Positions 1 through 5,477 of a stretch of DNA of 8,671 bases are shown piece by piece (position 1 is the stretch's first letter; every line of letters begins with the position of its first letter). The notes beneath the pieces were generated by a model. That model saw only the letters and a program-made list of their open reading frames with translations, was not told the origin of the DNA and ran no database searches. The position numbers were made by a program, and so were the translations under genes. Source of the stretch: BRH-c25 sp964447145 (lineage in GTDB: Bacteria > Bacillota > Clostridia > Lutisporales > Lutisporaceae); assembly GCA_964447145.1 (NCBI GenBank), contig CAYURW010000105.1:1-8671 (forward strand), in the 5' to 3' direction.

Positions 1-1924
1 TATCAACAATGCTTGGTGGAAAAGGTCCCCTGGCTTCCACAGCAAGGCCGCCCATTACCTCCTGAATTATCCTTTTCTTATTCACCACCATATTCAGGGC
101 CTTCCGCACTCCCTTATTACTGACGTAGGGAGAGTCGGATAAAAGGTTAAAGCCGGCATAGTATGTACCTATTATTTCTTTTGTCTGTACCTTAATGGCA
201 CTGTTATCCCTGACCCCGTCAATTATACTGCTGTTATCGGATACTACAAAGTCGTATCTACCATCTTTAAATCCATTCGATACATCCTTATTGTTGATCT
301 CAACAATTATTTTCTTTATATACGGTTCCCCATTATAGTAATCTTCAAAAGCCTCAAGGGCAAATTTTTCATCCCGGATATCAGTTATCCTATAGGGGCC
401 GCAGCCCATTATCCTGCCTTGTTCAATTTCCTCCTGAGGCAAAATGGATGCGCTGAACTGCCCAATGTTAAGAAGAAATCCCGAATGGGGAGCAGTCAAT
501 TTCAGAGATATCCTGTATTTGTCAAGAACCCTTATCCCTTTAACCTCTTTTGCCCTTCCTGAATTGAATTCTTCCGCACCTTCCACGCTCATAAGCACCC
601 AGCTGTTCGGGGAGTTCAGCTTCGGGCTGAGCACCCTTTCGAAAGAATACTTGACGTCATCGGCTGTGATCTCGCGGCCGTTGTGAAATTTGGCGCCCCT
701 TCTCAAATGGAAGACCCAGGTAAGGCCGTCCTCTTCCAGATCCCAGTTCTTCGCTATGCCTGCCGTTACCTGACTCGAAGAATTAATATTAAGCAGTCCG
801 CTATTGGTATTGCTCATTATATGGCTTCCTACGTATTCAAAAGACATATGCGGATCAAAGGTCTGAAGTGCGCTGGGCAGGCAGGTCACCAAAACCGGCG
901 AATATTCCTCTTCCGATGTTTTGTTCGAATACTGCCTGTCAGTAGAAGCCTTTAGTTGATTTGAGGATGATTCCAGAGCCTCCAGGGCAGTCTTTGTAAA
1001 CCGTGTGTAAAGTGAAGCTTGCTCTACAGCCATTATCAACTTGTTGAAAGTATTGCTCATTTCATAGGTCGAGTTGACCATTTCCTCAAGATTTTCAGTC
1101 TGCTTGGCGACTGTCGAATTTATTTCATCAGAAATGCGTTTATTGTTGTCAACTGCCTCAATGATTGTATTGAAAACCTCCATTGTATTGTTGGAAATAT
1201 CGGTGCCTTCCTTTACCTTGCTTATGGTCTTGTTCATGGAAGCCGTGACTACAAGCACACTTTCATTTATTTCCTTGATTATGTCATTAATATACTTTAT
1301 TGAGTCAACACTCCTCCCCGCCAGGTTCTTGACCTCCTGAGCCACTACAGCGAAGCCTCTCCCCGCTTCCCCTGCTCTTGCTGCTTCTATTGAAGCGTTT
1401 AAAGATAGAAGGTTGGTGCTATCCGCTATATCCTTGATCACTTTGAGGAGCTCGTTTATATCAGCAGCCTTTTTGCTCAATATATTTACAACTCCCATCG
1501 ATTCTGTCACCGACACTTCAATTTCATTCATAGCCTTTACGGAATCATTGGCTGCACTATTACCTTTCTTTGCTATCTCCATGGTCTGATCAGAAATATC
1601 CTTTGCATTTTCAATACTTGAAAACACTTCCTCTGCAAGAGCGGAATAGTTGCTAATCTCTTCCACTACCTTCTCTACGGAATTATTCTGTACCTCCAAA
1701 TATTTGGTTATATTCCCCGTCTTGTCTATCAGACTGTCGATTACAAATCCGGCTTCCTCTACCCGGTAACCGATCTTACCCACCATTTTCTTATGATTTA
1801 CCACATCAGAAACTTCTTTTTTCGAATGGCTTTTCTTCGGAACATCCTCCTGCTTTTCGCATATTTTCTGAACATCTTCTTTTTCGCTGTTATTCTTGCT
1901 CTTAAATAGCCCTGATTTAAACAT
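1..1924 (-). CDS. Soluble chemoreceptor: N-terminal MCP signalling domain fused to C-terminal family 5 solute-binding domain (3' end outside window)
   Basis: One open frame of 641 codons from ATG at 1924 continues past the left edge. A GGAAGGGGG Shine-Dalgarno (1932-1940) lies 7 nt upstream. Residues 1-50 are charged and lysine-rich. About 55-310 form long heptad helices around the invariant MCP tip (LNASIEAARAGE at 175-186, then GRGFAVVAQEV at 188-198), the part that contacts CheA and CheW. A polar linker (about 305-340) leads into an OppA/DppA-type domain: LPSALQTFDPH at 349-359, W403 and the LRRGAKFHNG block at 407-416, ITADDVKYSFER at 419-430, GCGPY at 507-511, and near the edge a YYAGFN block and VRKAL. 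About 300 of the usual 500 or so binding-domain residues are visible. I see no signal peptide, lipobox, transmembrane helix or HAMP domain, so the inferred product is a cytoplasmic receptor reading an internal peptide-like ligand. Domain calls are firm; ligand and location are inference. Confidence 0.9.
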   Translation of the reverse strand, partial: MFKSGLFKSKNNSEKEDVQKICEKQEDVPKKSHSKKEVSDVVNHKKMVGKIGYRVEEAGFVIDSLIDKTGNITKYLEVQNNSVEKVVEEISNYSALAEEVFSSIENAKDISDQTMEIAKKGNSAANDSVKAMNEIEVSVTESMGVVNILSKKAADINELLKVIKDIADSTNLLSLNASIEAARAGEAGRGFAVVAQEVKNLAGRSVDSIKYINDIIKEINESVLVVTASMNKTISKVKEGTDISNNTMEVFNTIIEAVDNNKRISDEINSTVAKQTENLEEMVNSTYEMSNTFNKLIMAVEQASLYTRFTKTALEALESSSNQLKASTDRQYSNKTSEEEYSPVLVTCLPSALQTFDPHMSFEYVGSHIMSNTNSGLLNINSSSQVTAGIAKNWDLEEDGLTWVFHLRRGAKFHNGREITADDVKYSFERVLSPKLNSPNSWVLMSVEGAEEFNSGRAKEVKGIRVLDKYRISLKLTAPHSGFLLNIGQFSASILPQEEIEQGRIMGCGPYRITDIRDEKFALEAFEDYYNGEPYIKKIIVEINNKDVSNGFKDGRYDFVVSDNSSIIDGVRDNSAIKVQTKEIIGTYYAGFNLLSDSPYVSNKGVRKALNMVVNKKRIIQEVMGGLAVEARGPFPPSIVD

Positions 1925-1970
1925 TTTTTAGCCCCCTTCCATTCAATGAGCGCTTGTGCGTTTTGTCCGC

Positions 1971-1987
1971 AATGCTCTGTGAGCATT
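1971..1987. repeat. 17-bp perfect-arm palindrome upstream of the MCP/solute-binding fusion gene
   Basis: AATGCTC and GAGCATT are exact 7-bp inverted arms separated by three bases. The centre lies about 55 nt upstream of the ATG at 1924. It could be a repressor or activator operator, or a small hairpin in the 5' untranslated region. No -35/-10 pair nearby is convincing: the best I find is TTGTAC, 17 bp, TATTTA, matching consensus only 3/6 at each box. The role is therefore open. Confidence 0.45.
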
Positions 1988-2033
1988 TGATAAATAGTAT
2001 CCTAATGCAAATCGTACAAATAATCGGTATGCC

Positions 2034-2062
2034 AAAAGCAGACAGCTTTATCTGCTGTCTGC
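2034..2062 (-). terminator. Intrinsic terminator after rpsU-yqeY
   Basis: On the minus strand, GCAGACAGC (2062-2054) and GCTGTCTGC (2046-2038) form a perfect 9-bp stem with a 7-nt AGATAAA loop, followed by TTTT (2037-2034). It begins about 60 nt beyond the yqeY stop. The U-run is short, so termination may be partial, but the stem is GC-containing and exact. It separates the rpsU-yqeY unit from the chemoreceptor fusion gene. The plus-strand reading has no T-run, so it is not bidirectional. Confidence 0.7.
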
Positions 2063-2123
2063 CCAAAGAACTACTTGCGATTCATAGAATATTTCAATGA
2101 AAGCTCATGTCGAATCCCCGTTC

Positions 2124-2570
2124 TTATTTTTGTAAATGCTCCCTTACAATCGAATTGACCAATTTGCCGTCAGCCCTGCCCTTAACCTTTGGCATCAGCG
2201 CACTCATCACCTTTCCCAGGTCTTGCATTGTTTGTGCACCTGTTTCAAATATCGCATCTGCTACTATTTGATTAAGTTCATCCGCAGAAAGCTGCTGGGG
2301 CAGATAACCCATCAAGATGTCAATTTCCTTTTTTAAGCCTTCTACCAGGTCGGGTCTGTTGCCTCTTTCAAAGTCAGGAATTGATTCCCTTCTTTGTTTG
2401 GCCCCTTTTGCTATCACCTCTATGACACCCTCATCATCCAATTCAACCTTTTTGTCCTTTTCAATCTGCAAAATACCGGCTCTTACCATTGTGATCACAT
2501 TTTTCCTGATAACGTCCTTTTCCTTCATTGCAGATTTGAGATCGCTCATTAATACTTCTTTGAGGGACAT
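2124..2570 (-). CDS. yqeY: GatB/YqeY domain protein
   Basis: This 148-residue protein matches the stand-alone YqeY family (usual length about 147-150). The family shares its helical C-terminal domain with the GatB subunit of the tRNA-dependent amidotransferase. Recognisable features are the N-terminal MSLKEVLMSDLKSAMKEKD helix, RKNVITMVRAGI (about 22-33), the KQRRESI segment (about 58-64), the YLPQQLS motif (about 89-95) and a C-terminal GKVMSALMPKVKGRADG block resembling the GatB tail that binds tRNA. Its exact cellular role is not established; tRNA or amidotransferase association is only suggested by the shared domain. An AGAAGG site (2579-2584) lies 8 nt before the ATG, directly after the rpsU stop, so the two genes are probably cotranscribed and coupled. 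ATG at codon 8 is an alternative start, but family N-termini favour the first. Confidence 0.93.
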   Translation of the reverse strand: MSLKEVLMSDLKSAMKEKDVIRKNVITMVRAGILQIEKDKKVELDDEGVIEVIAKGAKQRRESIPDFERGNRPDLVEGLKKEIDILMGYLPQQLSADELNQIVADAIFETGAQTMQDLGKVMSALMPKVKGRADGKLVNSIVREHLQK

Positions 2571-2584
2571 TGCATCAACCTTCT

Positions 2585-2761
2585 TTATTTTGTTTTTCTT
2601 TTCCTTGCAGCTTCAGATTTCTTCCTTCTCTTTACGCTTGGGCTTTCATAATGCTCTCTTTTCCTGACTTCCGCCAAAACCCCGGCCCTTGCACATTTCT
2701 TTTTAAACCTTCTGAGGGCGCTTTCAAGAGATTCATTTTCGCCAACTTTAATTTCCGACAT
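2585..2761 (-). CDS. rpsU: Small ribosomal subunit protein S21
   Basis: Fifty-eight residues, the usual S21 length, beginning MSEIKVGENESLESALRRF. The family's NESLE..LRRFKK block (residues 9-21) and the very basic tail VKRRKKSEAARKRKTK are present. S21 sits on the 30S platform near the anti-Shine-Dalgarno end of 16S rRNA and helps mRNA engagement during initiation. The start is fixed by a very strong GGAGGGAGGG site (2768-2777), 6 nt before ATG at 2761. The frame stays open 20 codons further to ATG at 2821, but that start lacks a ribosome binding site and would add residues not found in S21. It is followed by yqeY after 14 nt and preceded by a perfect consensus promoter and a repeat-rich leader. 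Confidence 0.97.
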   Translation of the reverse strand: MSEIKVGENESLESALRRFKKKCARAGVLAEVRKREHYESPSVKRRKKSEAARKRKTK

Positions 2762-2781
2762 ATATTTCCCTCCCTCCGCTG

Positions 2782-2866
2782 GTAACAATTGTGTTACTAA
2801 GTGGGGCAAATTCAAATCCATCCCGGCAAATCCATACCCGATGGCAAAGTCTGCTTAAGCTGCCGG
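2782..2866 (-). promoter_or_regulatory. Repeat-rich 5' leader of rpsU
   Basis: Between the promoter and the S21 start, the transcript can form GTAACA/TGTTAC (2797-2792 with 2787-2782; 4-nt loop) immediately upstream of the ribosome binding site, and CCGGCA/TGCCGG (2866-2861 with 2828-2823). AGTAAC occurs twice, so the GTTAC segment near the start has two possible partners. Two direct copies of ATGGATTTG also lie in the leader. Autoregulatory leaders are known for many ribosomal protein genes; whether this is one is inference. Confidence 0.4.
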
Positions 2867-2897
2867 TTACTCTGCTGGATAATAAAATACTCAGTCT

Positions 2898-2927
2898 ATT
2901 ATACATTAATCAATTGTTTAGTGTCAA
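2898..2927 (-). promoter_or_regulatory. Perfect-consensus sigma-A promoter for rpsU-yqeY
   Basis: On the minus strand, TTGACA (2927-2922) and TATAAT (2903-2898) match both housekeeping hexamers exactly, with an 18-bp AT-rich spacer. The predicted transcription start is near 2891, giving a leader of roughly 130 nt before the S21 ATG. This fits the high, constitutive demand for a ribosomal protein, and it means rpsU-yqeY does not depend on read-through from the HIT gene. Confidence 0.85.
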
Positions 2928-2939
2928 TAATAGGTTTTT

Positions 2940-2968
2940 GATAATGGCATTTATCCCATGGCATTATC
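2940..2968. repeat. Imperfect inverted repeat spanning the HIT gene stop codon
   Basis: GATAATGGCAT (2940-2950) and ATGGCATTATC (2958-2968) form 11-bp arms with one mismatch around a 7-nt loop. The repeat contains the last codons and TAA of the HIT gene and ends about 13 bp upstream of the rpsU -35 box. On the minus strand it is followed by AAAAA rather than a U-run, so it is not a typical intrinsic terminator. It could still be an mRNA 3' stabiliser or a protein-binding site upstream of the promoter. Confidence 0.4.
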
Positions 2969-3295
2969 AAGAGCACGCCCCCCCAGAATATGAAAATGGA
3001 GGTGTGGAACTGCTTGGCCGCCATCCTTGCCAATATTGGTAACAATACGGTATCCGCTGTCTGAAATACCTGCTTTTTTTGCAATATCAGGGATTCTTTC
3101 AAAAATATGTGCAATAATCCATGAATTATTTTTATCCAAATCCTGAACAGATCCAATGTGCTGTTTTGAAATAATCAATATATGGAGCGGAGCAAGAGGC
3201 TTGATATCATTAAATGCCATTATTTTGTCATCCTGATAAACCAGGCTGCACGGTATTTCCCCCTTGATTATTTTACAAAATATACAGTCGTTCAT
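2951..3295 (-). CDS. HIT-family (HinT-like) purine nucleotide phosphoramidase/hydrolase
   Basis: A 114-residue protein of the usual length for bacterial HinT-type histidine-triad proteins. The triad HLHFHIL has H98, H100 and H102; H100 is the expected nucleotide-attacking histidine and H38 (APLHILI) the upstream conserved one. C4 and C7 in CIFCKI resemble the N-terminal metal-binding cysteines of many members. The family acts in the cytosol as dimers that hydrolyse AMP linked to amines or acyl groups, including adenylates released by aminoacyl-tRNA synthetases. The C-terminus after LGGR is ALDNAMG rather than the common tryptophan/proline-containing end, which may alter substrate preference. 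A perfect GGAGGTG site (3301-3307) lies 5 nt before the ATG. It sits between mtaB and rpsU, a position typical of Clostridia, with its own candidate promoter. Confidence 0.93.
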   Translation of the reverse strand: MNDCIFCKIIKGEIPCSLVYQDDKIMAFNDIKPLAPLHILIISKQHIGSVQDLDKNNSWIIAHIFERIPDIAKKAGISDSGYRIVTNIGKDGGQAVPHLHFHILGGRALDNAMG

Positions 3296-3367
3296 TGCTT
3301 CACCTCCTTAACCAGTAAGGCTTTGTACTCCCATGGGCCCTTGCATAATACTGAAAGTTTTGCCTTG

Positions 3368-3395
3368 ATTATCATATTCAACAAAAATCTATCAA
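3368..3395 (-). promoter_or_regulatory. Candidate sigma-A promoter for the HIT gene
   Basis: TTGATA (3395-3390) and GATAAT (3373-3368), each 5/6 to consensus, are separated by 16 bp in the 133-nt gap between mtaB and the HIT gene. The predicted start is near 3361, leaving a leader of about 65 nt. No terminator follows mtaB, so the HIT gene could also be read from the prmA promoter. Confidence 0.55.
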
Positions 3396-3428
3396 ATTCC
3401 TGCAAAAATTCATTTTAAGACAGAGATT

Positions 3429-4727
3429 TTACACTTTTCCAACCAGATAATCTTCCTTTATCTCCATTAGGGCTGTTTCAATTAATTTCCCCTTTAAATC
3501 CCTATGAGATTCAGTTACCACTCTGATATAGTTATCTGTCAAGCCTTCAAAAACAAGGCTTTTGTCATCGGTTTGTTTCTCATACAAAACTTTCATGCTT
3601 CGCCCTATGAAGCTTTTTATAAATTTCCTTTCATTTTCTCTGGCAATGTCAGAAATAAGCCTGCTCCTTGCCTCCTTGACCTGGGGTTTTACCTGATCCT
3701 TATACTCATAGGCCGGGGTCCCCTTCCTCGGCGAATACTTAAAAACATGCATTGCACTAAAGGATATTTCTTTTATAAAATCAACCGTTTTTTGAAATTC
3801 TTCCTCTGTCTCCCCCGGAAAGCCAACGATCAGATCTGTTGTTATGGCCACGCCGGCAAAAGCCCCCCTAAGCCTTTCGACAGTCCCTCTGTATTCTTCC
3901 GCAGTATACTTTCTGTTCATCCTCTTTAAGGTCTCATTGCACCCGCTCTGCAAGGACAGATGAAAGTGCCTGCATATTTTGGGCAGTCCCCTAAGTCTGT
4001 CAATGAATCCGGGGGACATTAAATTGGGATCTACCGAACTCATTCGTATTCTATCAATTCCATCTATTTCATGGACTTTTTCTATTATTTCAATGAGAGA
4101 GGTATCCCCAAGGTCCTTCCCATAAGAAGCCACATGTATTCCTGTCAGCACTATCTCCTTAAACCCACTGCCTGCAAGCACCTTTACCTCTTCTACTATG
4201 CTTTCCGGCCTTCTGCTTCTGACATGTCCTCTGGCATAGGGTATTATACAATATGTACAATACTGGCTGCAACCCTCCTGTATTTTTAGAAATGCTCTTG
4301 TCCTGCCTTTGTAACTCTTGATTTGCGTTTCTTCAAACTTCCTTACTTCCATTATGTCGTTTACCAGGTTGAGCTTTTCTTTCTTTTTGCCCGCATATTC
4401 TACCAGCTCAGCTATTCTGTTTTTGTCCCCGGTGCCTACCACCAGGCTGACTCCCGGTATATTAAACACTTCCTCAGGTGCCATCTGTGAATAACAGCCT
4501 ACAACAGCCACAAAAGCATCCGGGTTAATATCCAAAGCCCTTCTTATAATCTGTCGTGACTTTCTATCCCCAACGTTGGTCACAGTGCAGGTGTTTATAA
4601 TATATACATCAGCAAATTCTGAGTAATCAACTACCCTATAACCGGCATTTTCAAAGCTTTCCGTCATGGACTCCGTTTCATACTGGTTGACCTTGCATCC
4701 AAGGGTATAAAATGCGGCTCTTTTCAA
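3429..4727 (-). CDS. mtaB: tRNA N6-threonylcarbamoyladenosine(37)-C2 methylthiotransferase MtaB
   Basis: A 432-residue radical-SAM methylthiotransferase of the MtaB (YqeV) branch. It adds a methylthio group to t6A37 of tRNAs reading ANN codons, notably lysine tRNA, using two [4Fe-4S] clusters. The N-terminal domain has three cluster cysteines: C11 (TLGCKVNQYE), C47 (NTCTVTN) and C78 (VGCYSQ). The radical-SAM motif CxxxCxxC is C153, C157 and C160 in GCSQYCTYCIIPYARG. The VLTGIHVASYG and LSLQSGCNETLKRMNR blocks follow, and a C-terminal TRAM-like domain (about 370-432) should bind RNA. TLGCKVNQYE distinguishes it from MiaB. The start is TTG, supported by AGGAGG (4735-4740) 7 nt upstream. The preceding rsmE stop TAG lies inside that site, so translation is probably coupled. 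No key residue is missing. Confidence 0.96.
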   Translation of the reverse strand: MKRAAFYTLGCKVNQYETESMTESFENAGYRVVDYSEFADVYIINTCTVTNVGDRKSRQIIRRALDINPDAFVAVVGCYSQMAPEEVFNIPGVSLVVGTGDKNRIAELVEYAGKKKEKLNLVNDIMEVRKFEETQIKSYKGRTRAFLKIQEGCSQYCTYCIIPYARGHVRSRRPESIVEEVKVLAGSGFKEIVLTGIHVASYGKDLGDTSLIEIIEKVHEIDGIDRIRMSSVDPNLMSPGFIDRLRGLPKICRHFHLSLQSGCNETLKRMNRKYTAEEYRGTVERLRGAFAGVAITTDLIVGFPGETEEEFQKTVDFIKEISFSAMHVFKYSPRKGTPAYEYKDQVKPQVKEARSRLISDIARENERKFIKSFIGRSMKVLYEKQTDDKSLVFEGLTDNYIRVVTESHRDLKGKLIETALMEIKEDYLVGKV

Positions 4728-4734
4728 AGCGCTT

Positions 4735-4741
4735 CCTCCTA
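4735..4741 (-). promoter_or_regulatory. Ribosome binding site of mtaB overlapping the rsmE stop codon
   Basis: The minus-strand string TAGGAGG carries both the rsmE stop (TAG, 4741-4739) and the mtaB Shine-Dalgarno AGGAGG (4740-4735). It sits 7 nt from a TTG start, and this strong site decides that TTG. The arrangement implies ribosomes terminating on rsmE are well placed to reinitiate on mtaB. Confidence 0.85.
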
Positions 4742-5476
4742 CCTCATCTGATCATAGTGATACATTATGCAGGTCAGTACAACGATGCCCGCCGTTTCAG
4801 TGCGCAGTATCCTGCTACCTAGTGTTACAGGCACTATCCCTGCCTTTCGCGCTTCCTCGATTTCTTCTGAAGCAAACCCTCCCTCGGGCCCGATAAAAAA
4901 ACCGATATCCGCCTTGTTGCCTTTGAGAACCTCCCTAATGGAGAGATCTTTCTCAAGCTCATAAGGAATTATAGCCATATCAAGGGCAGCTGCGTCCTTT
5001 ATTGCCTCTGACAGGGTCATAGGCATATCAATATATGGAATGACACCCCTTCCGCTTTGTTTTGCAGCCTCTTCGGCAATTTTTCCCCATCTTTCCAATT
5101 TCTTTTTTTTATCCTTTTCAGATCCCAATATTACTACAGTCCTTTGGGTATAAATAGGGACTATCCTCTTTACCCCCAGTTCAGTGCACTTTTGAATAAT
5201 AGTATCCATTTTGGCCGATTTTGGTATTCCCTGATATAATACTGCATTAACGCCCGGTTCTCCCTTTGACGGGCTTTTACCTTTAATAACTGTCTCTATA
5301 GAATGCTTATCTATATTCCCGACAGCTGCGGCATAATCAATTCCTTCACCGTCGCACAAAGTTATAGTGTCGCCCTCTTTCAACCGAAGCACCCTGGATA
5401 TATGATGGGCATCTTCCCCCTTTATAGTTACCCTGTCATTGACTATATCCCGTTTTTCAATGAAAAATCTGTGCAT
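4739..5476 (-). CDS. rsmE: 16S rRNA (uracil1498-N3)-methyltransferase RsmE
   Basis: A 245-residue SPOUT-class methyltransferase of usual RsmE (YqeU) length. It methylates N3 of U1498 in the 30S decoding region using SAM, acting on assembled small subunits. The N-terminal PUA-like domain (about 1-70) starts MHRFF and contains HHISRVLRLKEGD (24-36). The SPOUT knot follows: GIPKSAKMDTIIQKCTELGV (83-102), WGKIAEEAAKQSGR (130-143), the SAM-loop motif IGPEGGF (195-201) and LGSRILRTETA (219-229), all intact. The ATG at 5476 is one base after the prmA stop (TGA, T, ATG), with AAAGGGG (5484-5490) 7 nt upstream, so it is almost certainly cotranslated with prmA. It lies in the middle of the prmA-rsmE-mtaB unit, the same order as yqeT-yqeU-yqeV in Bacillus subtilis. 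Confidence 0.96.
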   Translation of the reverse strand: MHRFFIEKRDIVNDRVTIKGEDAHHISRVLRLKEGDTITLCDGEGIDYAAAVGNIDKHSIETVIKGKSPSKGEPGVNAVLYQGIPKSAKMDTIIQKCTELGVKRIVPIYTQRTVVILGSEKDKKKKLERWGKIAEEAAKQSGRGVIPYIDMPMTLSEAIKDAAALDMAIIPYELEKDLSIREVLKGNKADIGFFIGPEGGFASEEIEEARKAGIVPVTLGSRILRTETAGIVVLTCIMYHYDQMR

Positions 5477-5477
5477 A

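Noticed and set aside
870..895. Possible lipobox (LVTC, C348) at the start of the solute-binding domain of the fusion protein
   Set aside because: There is no preceding hydrophobic stretch or basic n-region, threonine at -1 is atypical, and the segment lies 340 residues into the protein where it matches the first beta-strand of the binding domain.
1798..1986. 62-codon lysine/arginine-rich frame overlapping the start of the chemoreceptor gene
   Set aside because: It is a different reading frame of the lysine-rich N-terminus of the fusion gene, with no ribosome binding site or recognisable domain.
2000..2052. Motility sigma factor (sigma-D) type promoter, TAAA ... ACCGATTA, before the chemoreceptor gene
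   Set aside because: The -10-like element matches only partly and the spacing to TAAA is 18 bp, longer than the usual 14-16; the TAAA also lies in the loop of the yqeY terminator.
2585..2821. Longer 78-residue version of S21 starting at 2821
   Set aside because: The extra 20 residues are not S21-like and lack a ribosome binding site, while the ATG at 2761 has an excellent one and gives the family length.
3306..3320. CCTTA/TAAGG hairpin masking the HIT ribosome binding site
   Set aside because: Only five base pairs with a five-base loop, and the core GGAGGTG stays mostly unpaired; too weak to claim.
3504..3929. Plus-strand 141-codon frame opposite mtaB
   Set aside because: It lies wholly antisense to well-conserved mtaB, has no ribosome binding site and reads as random hydrophobic sequence.
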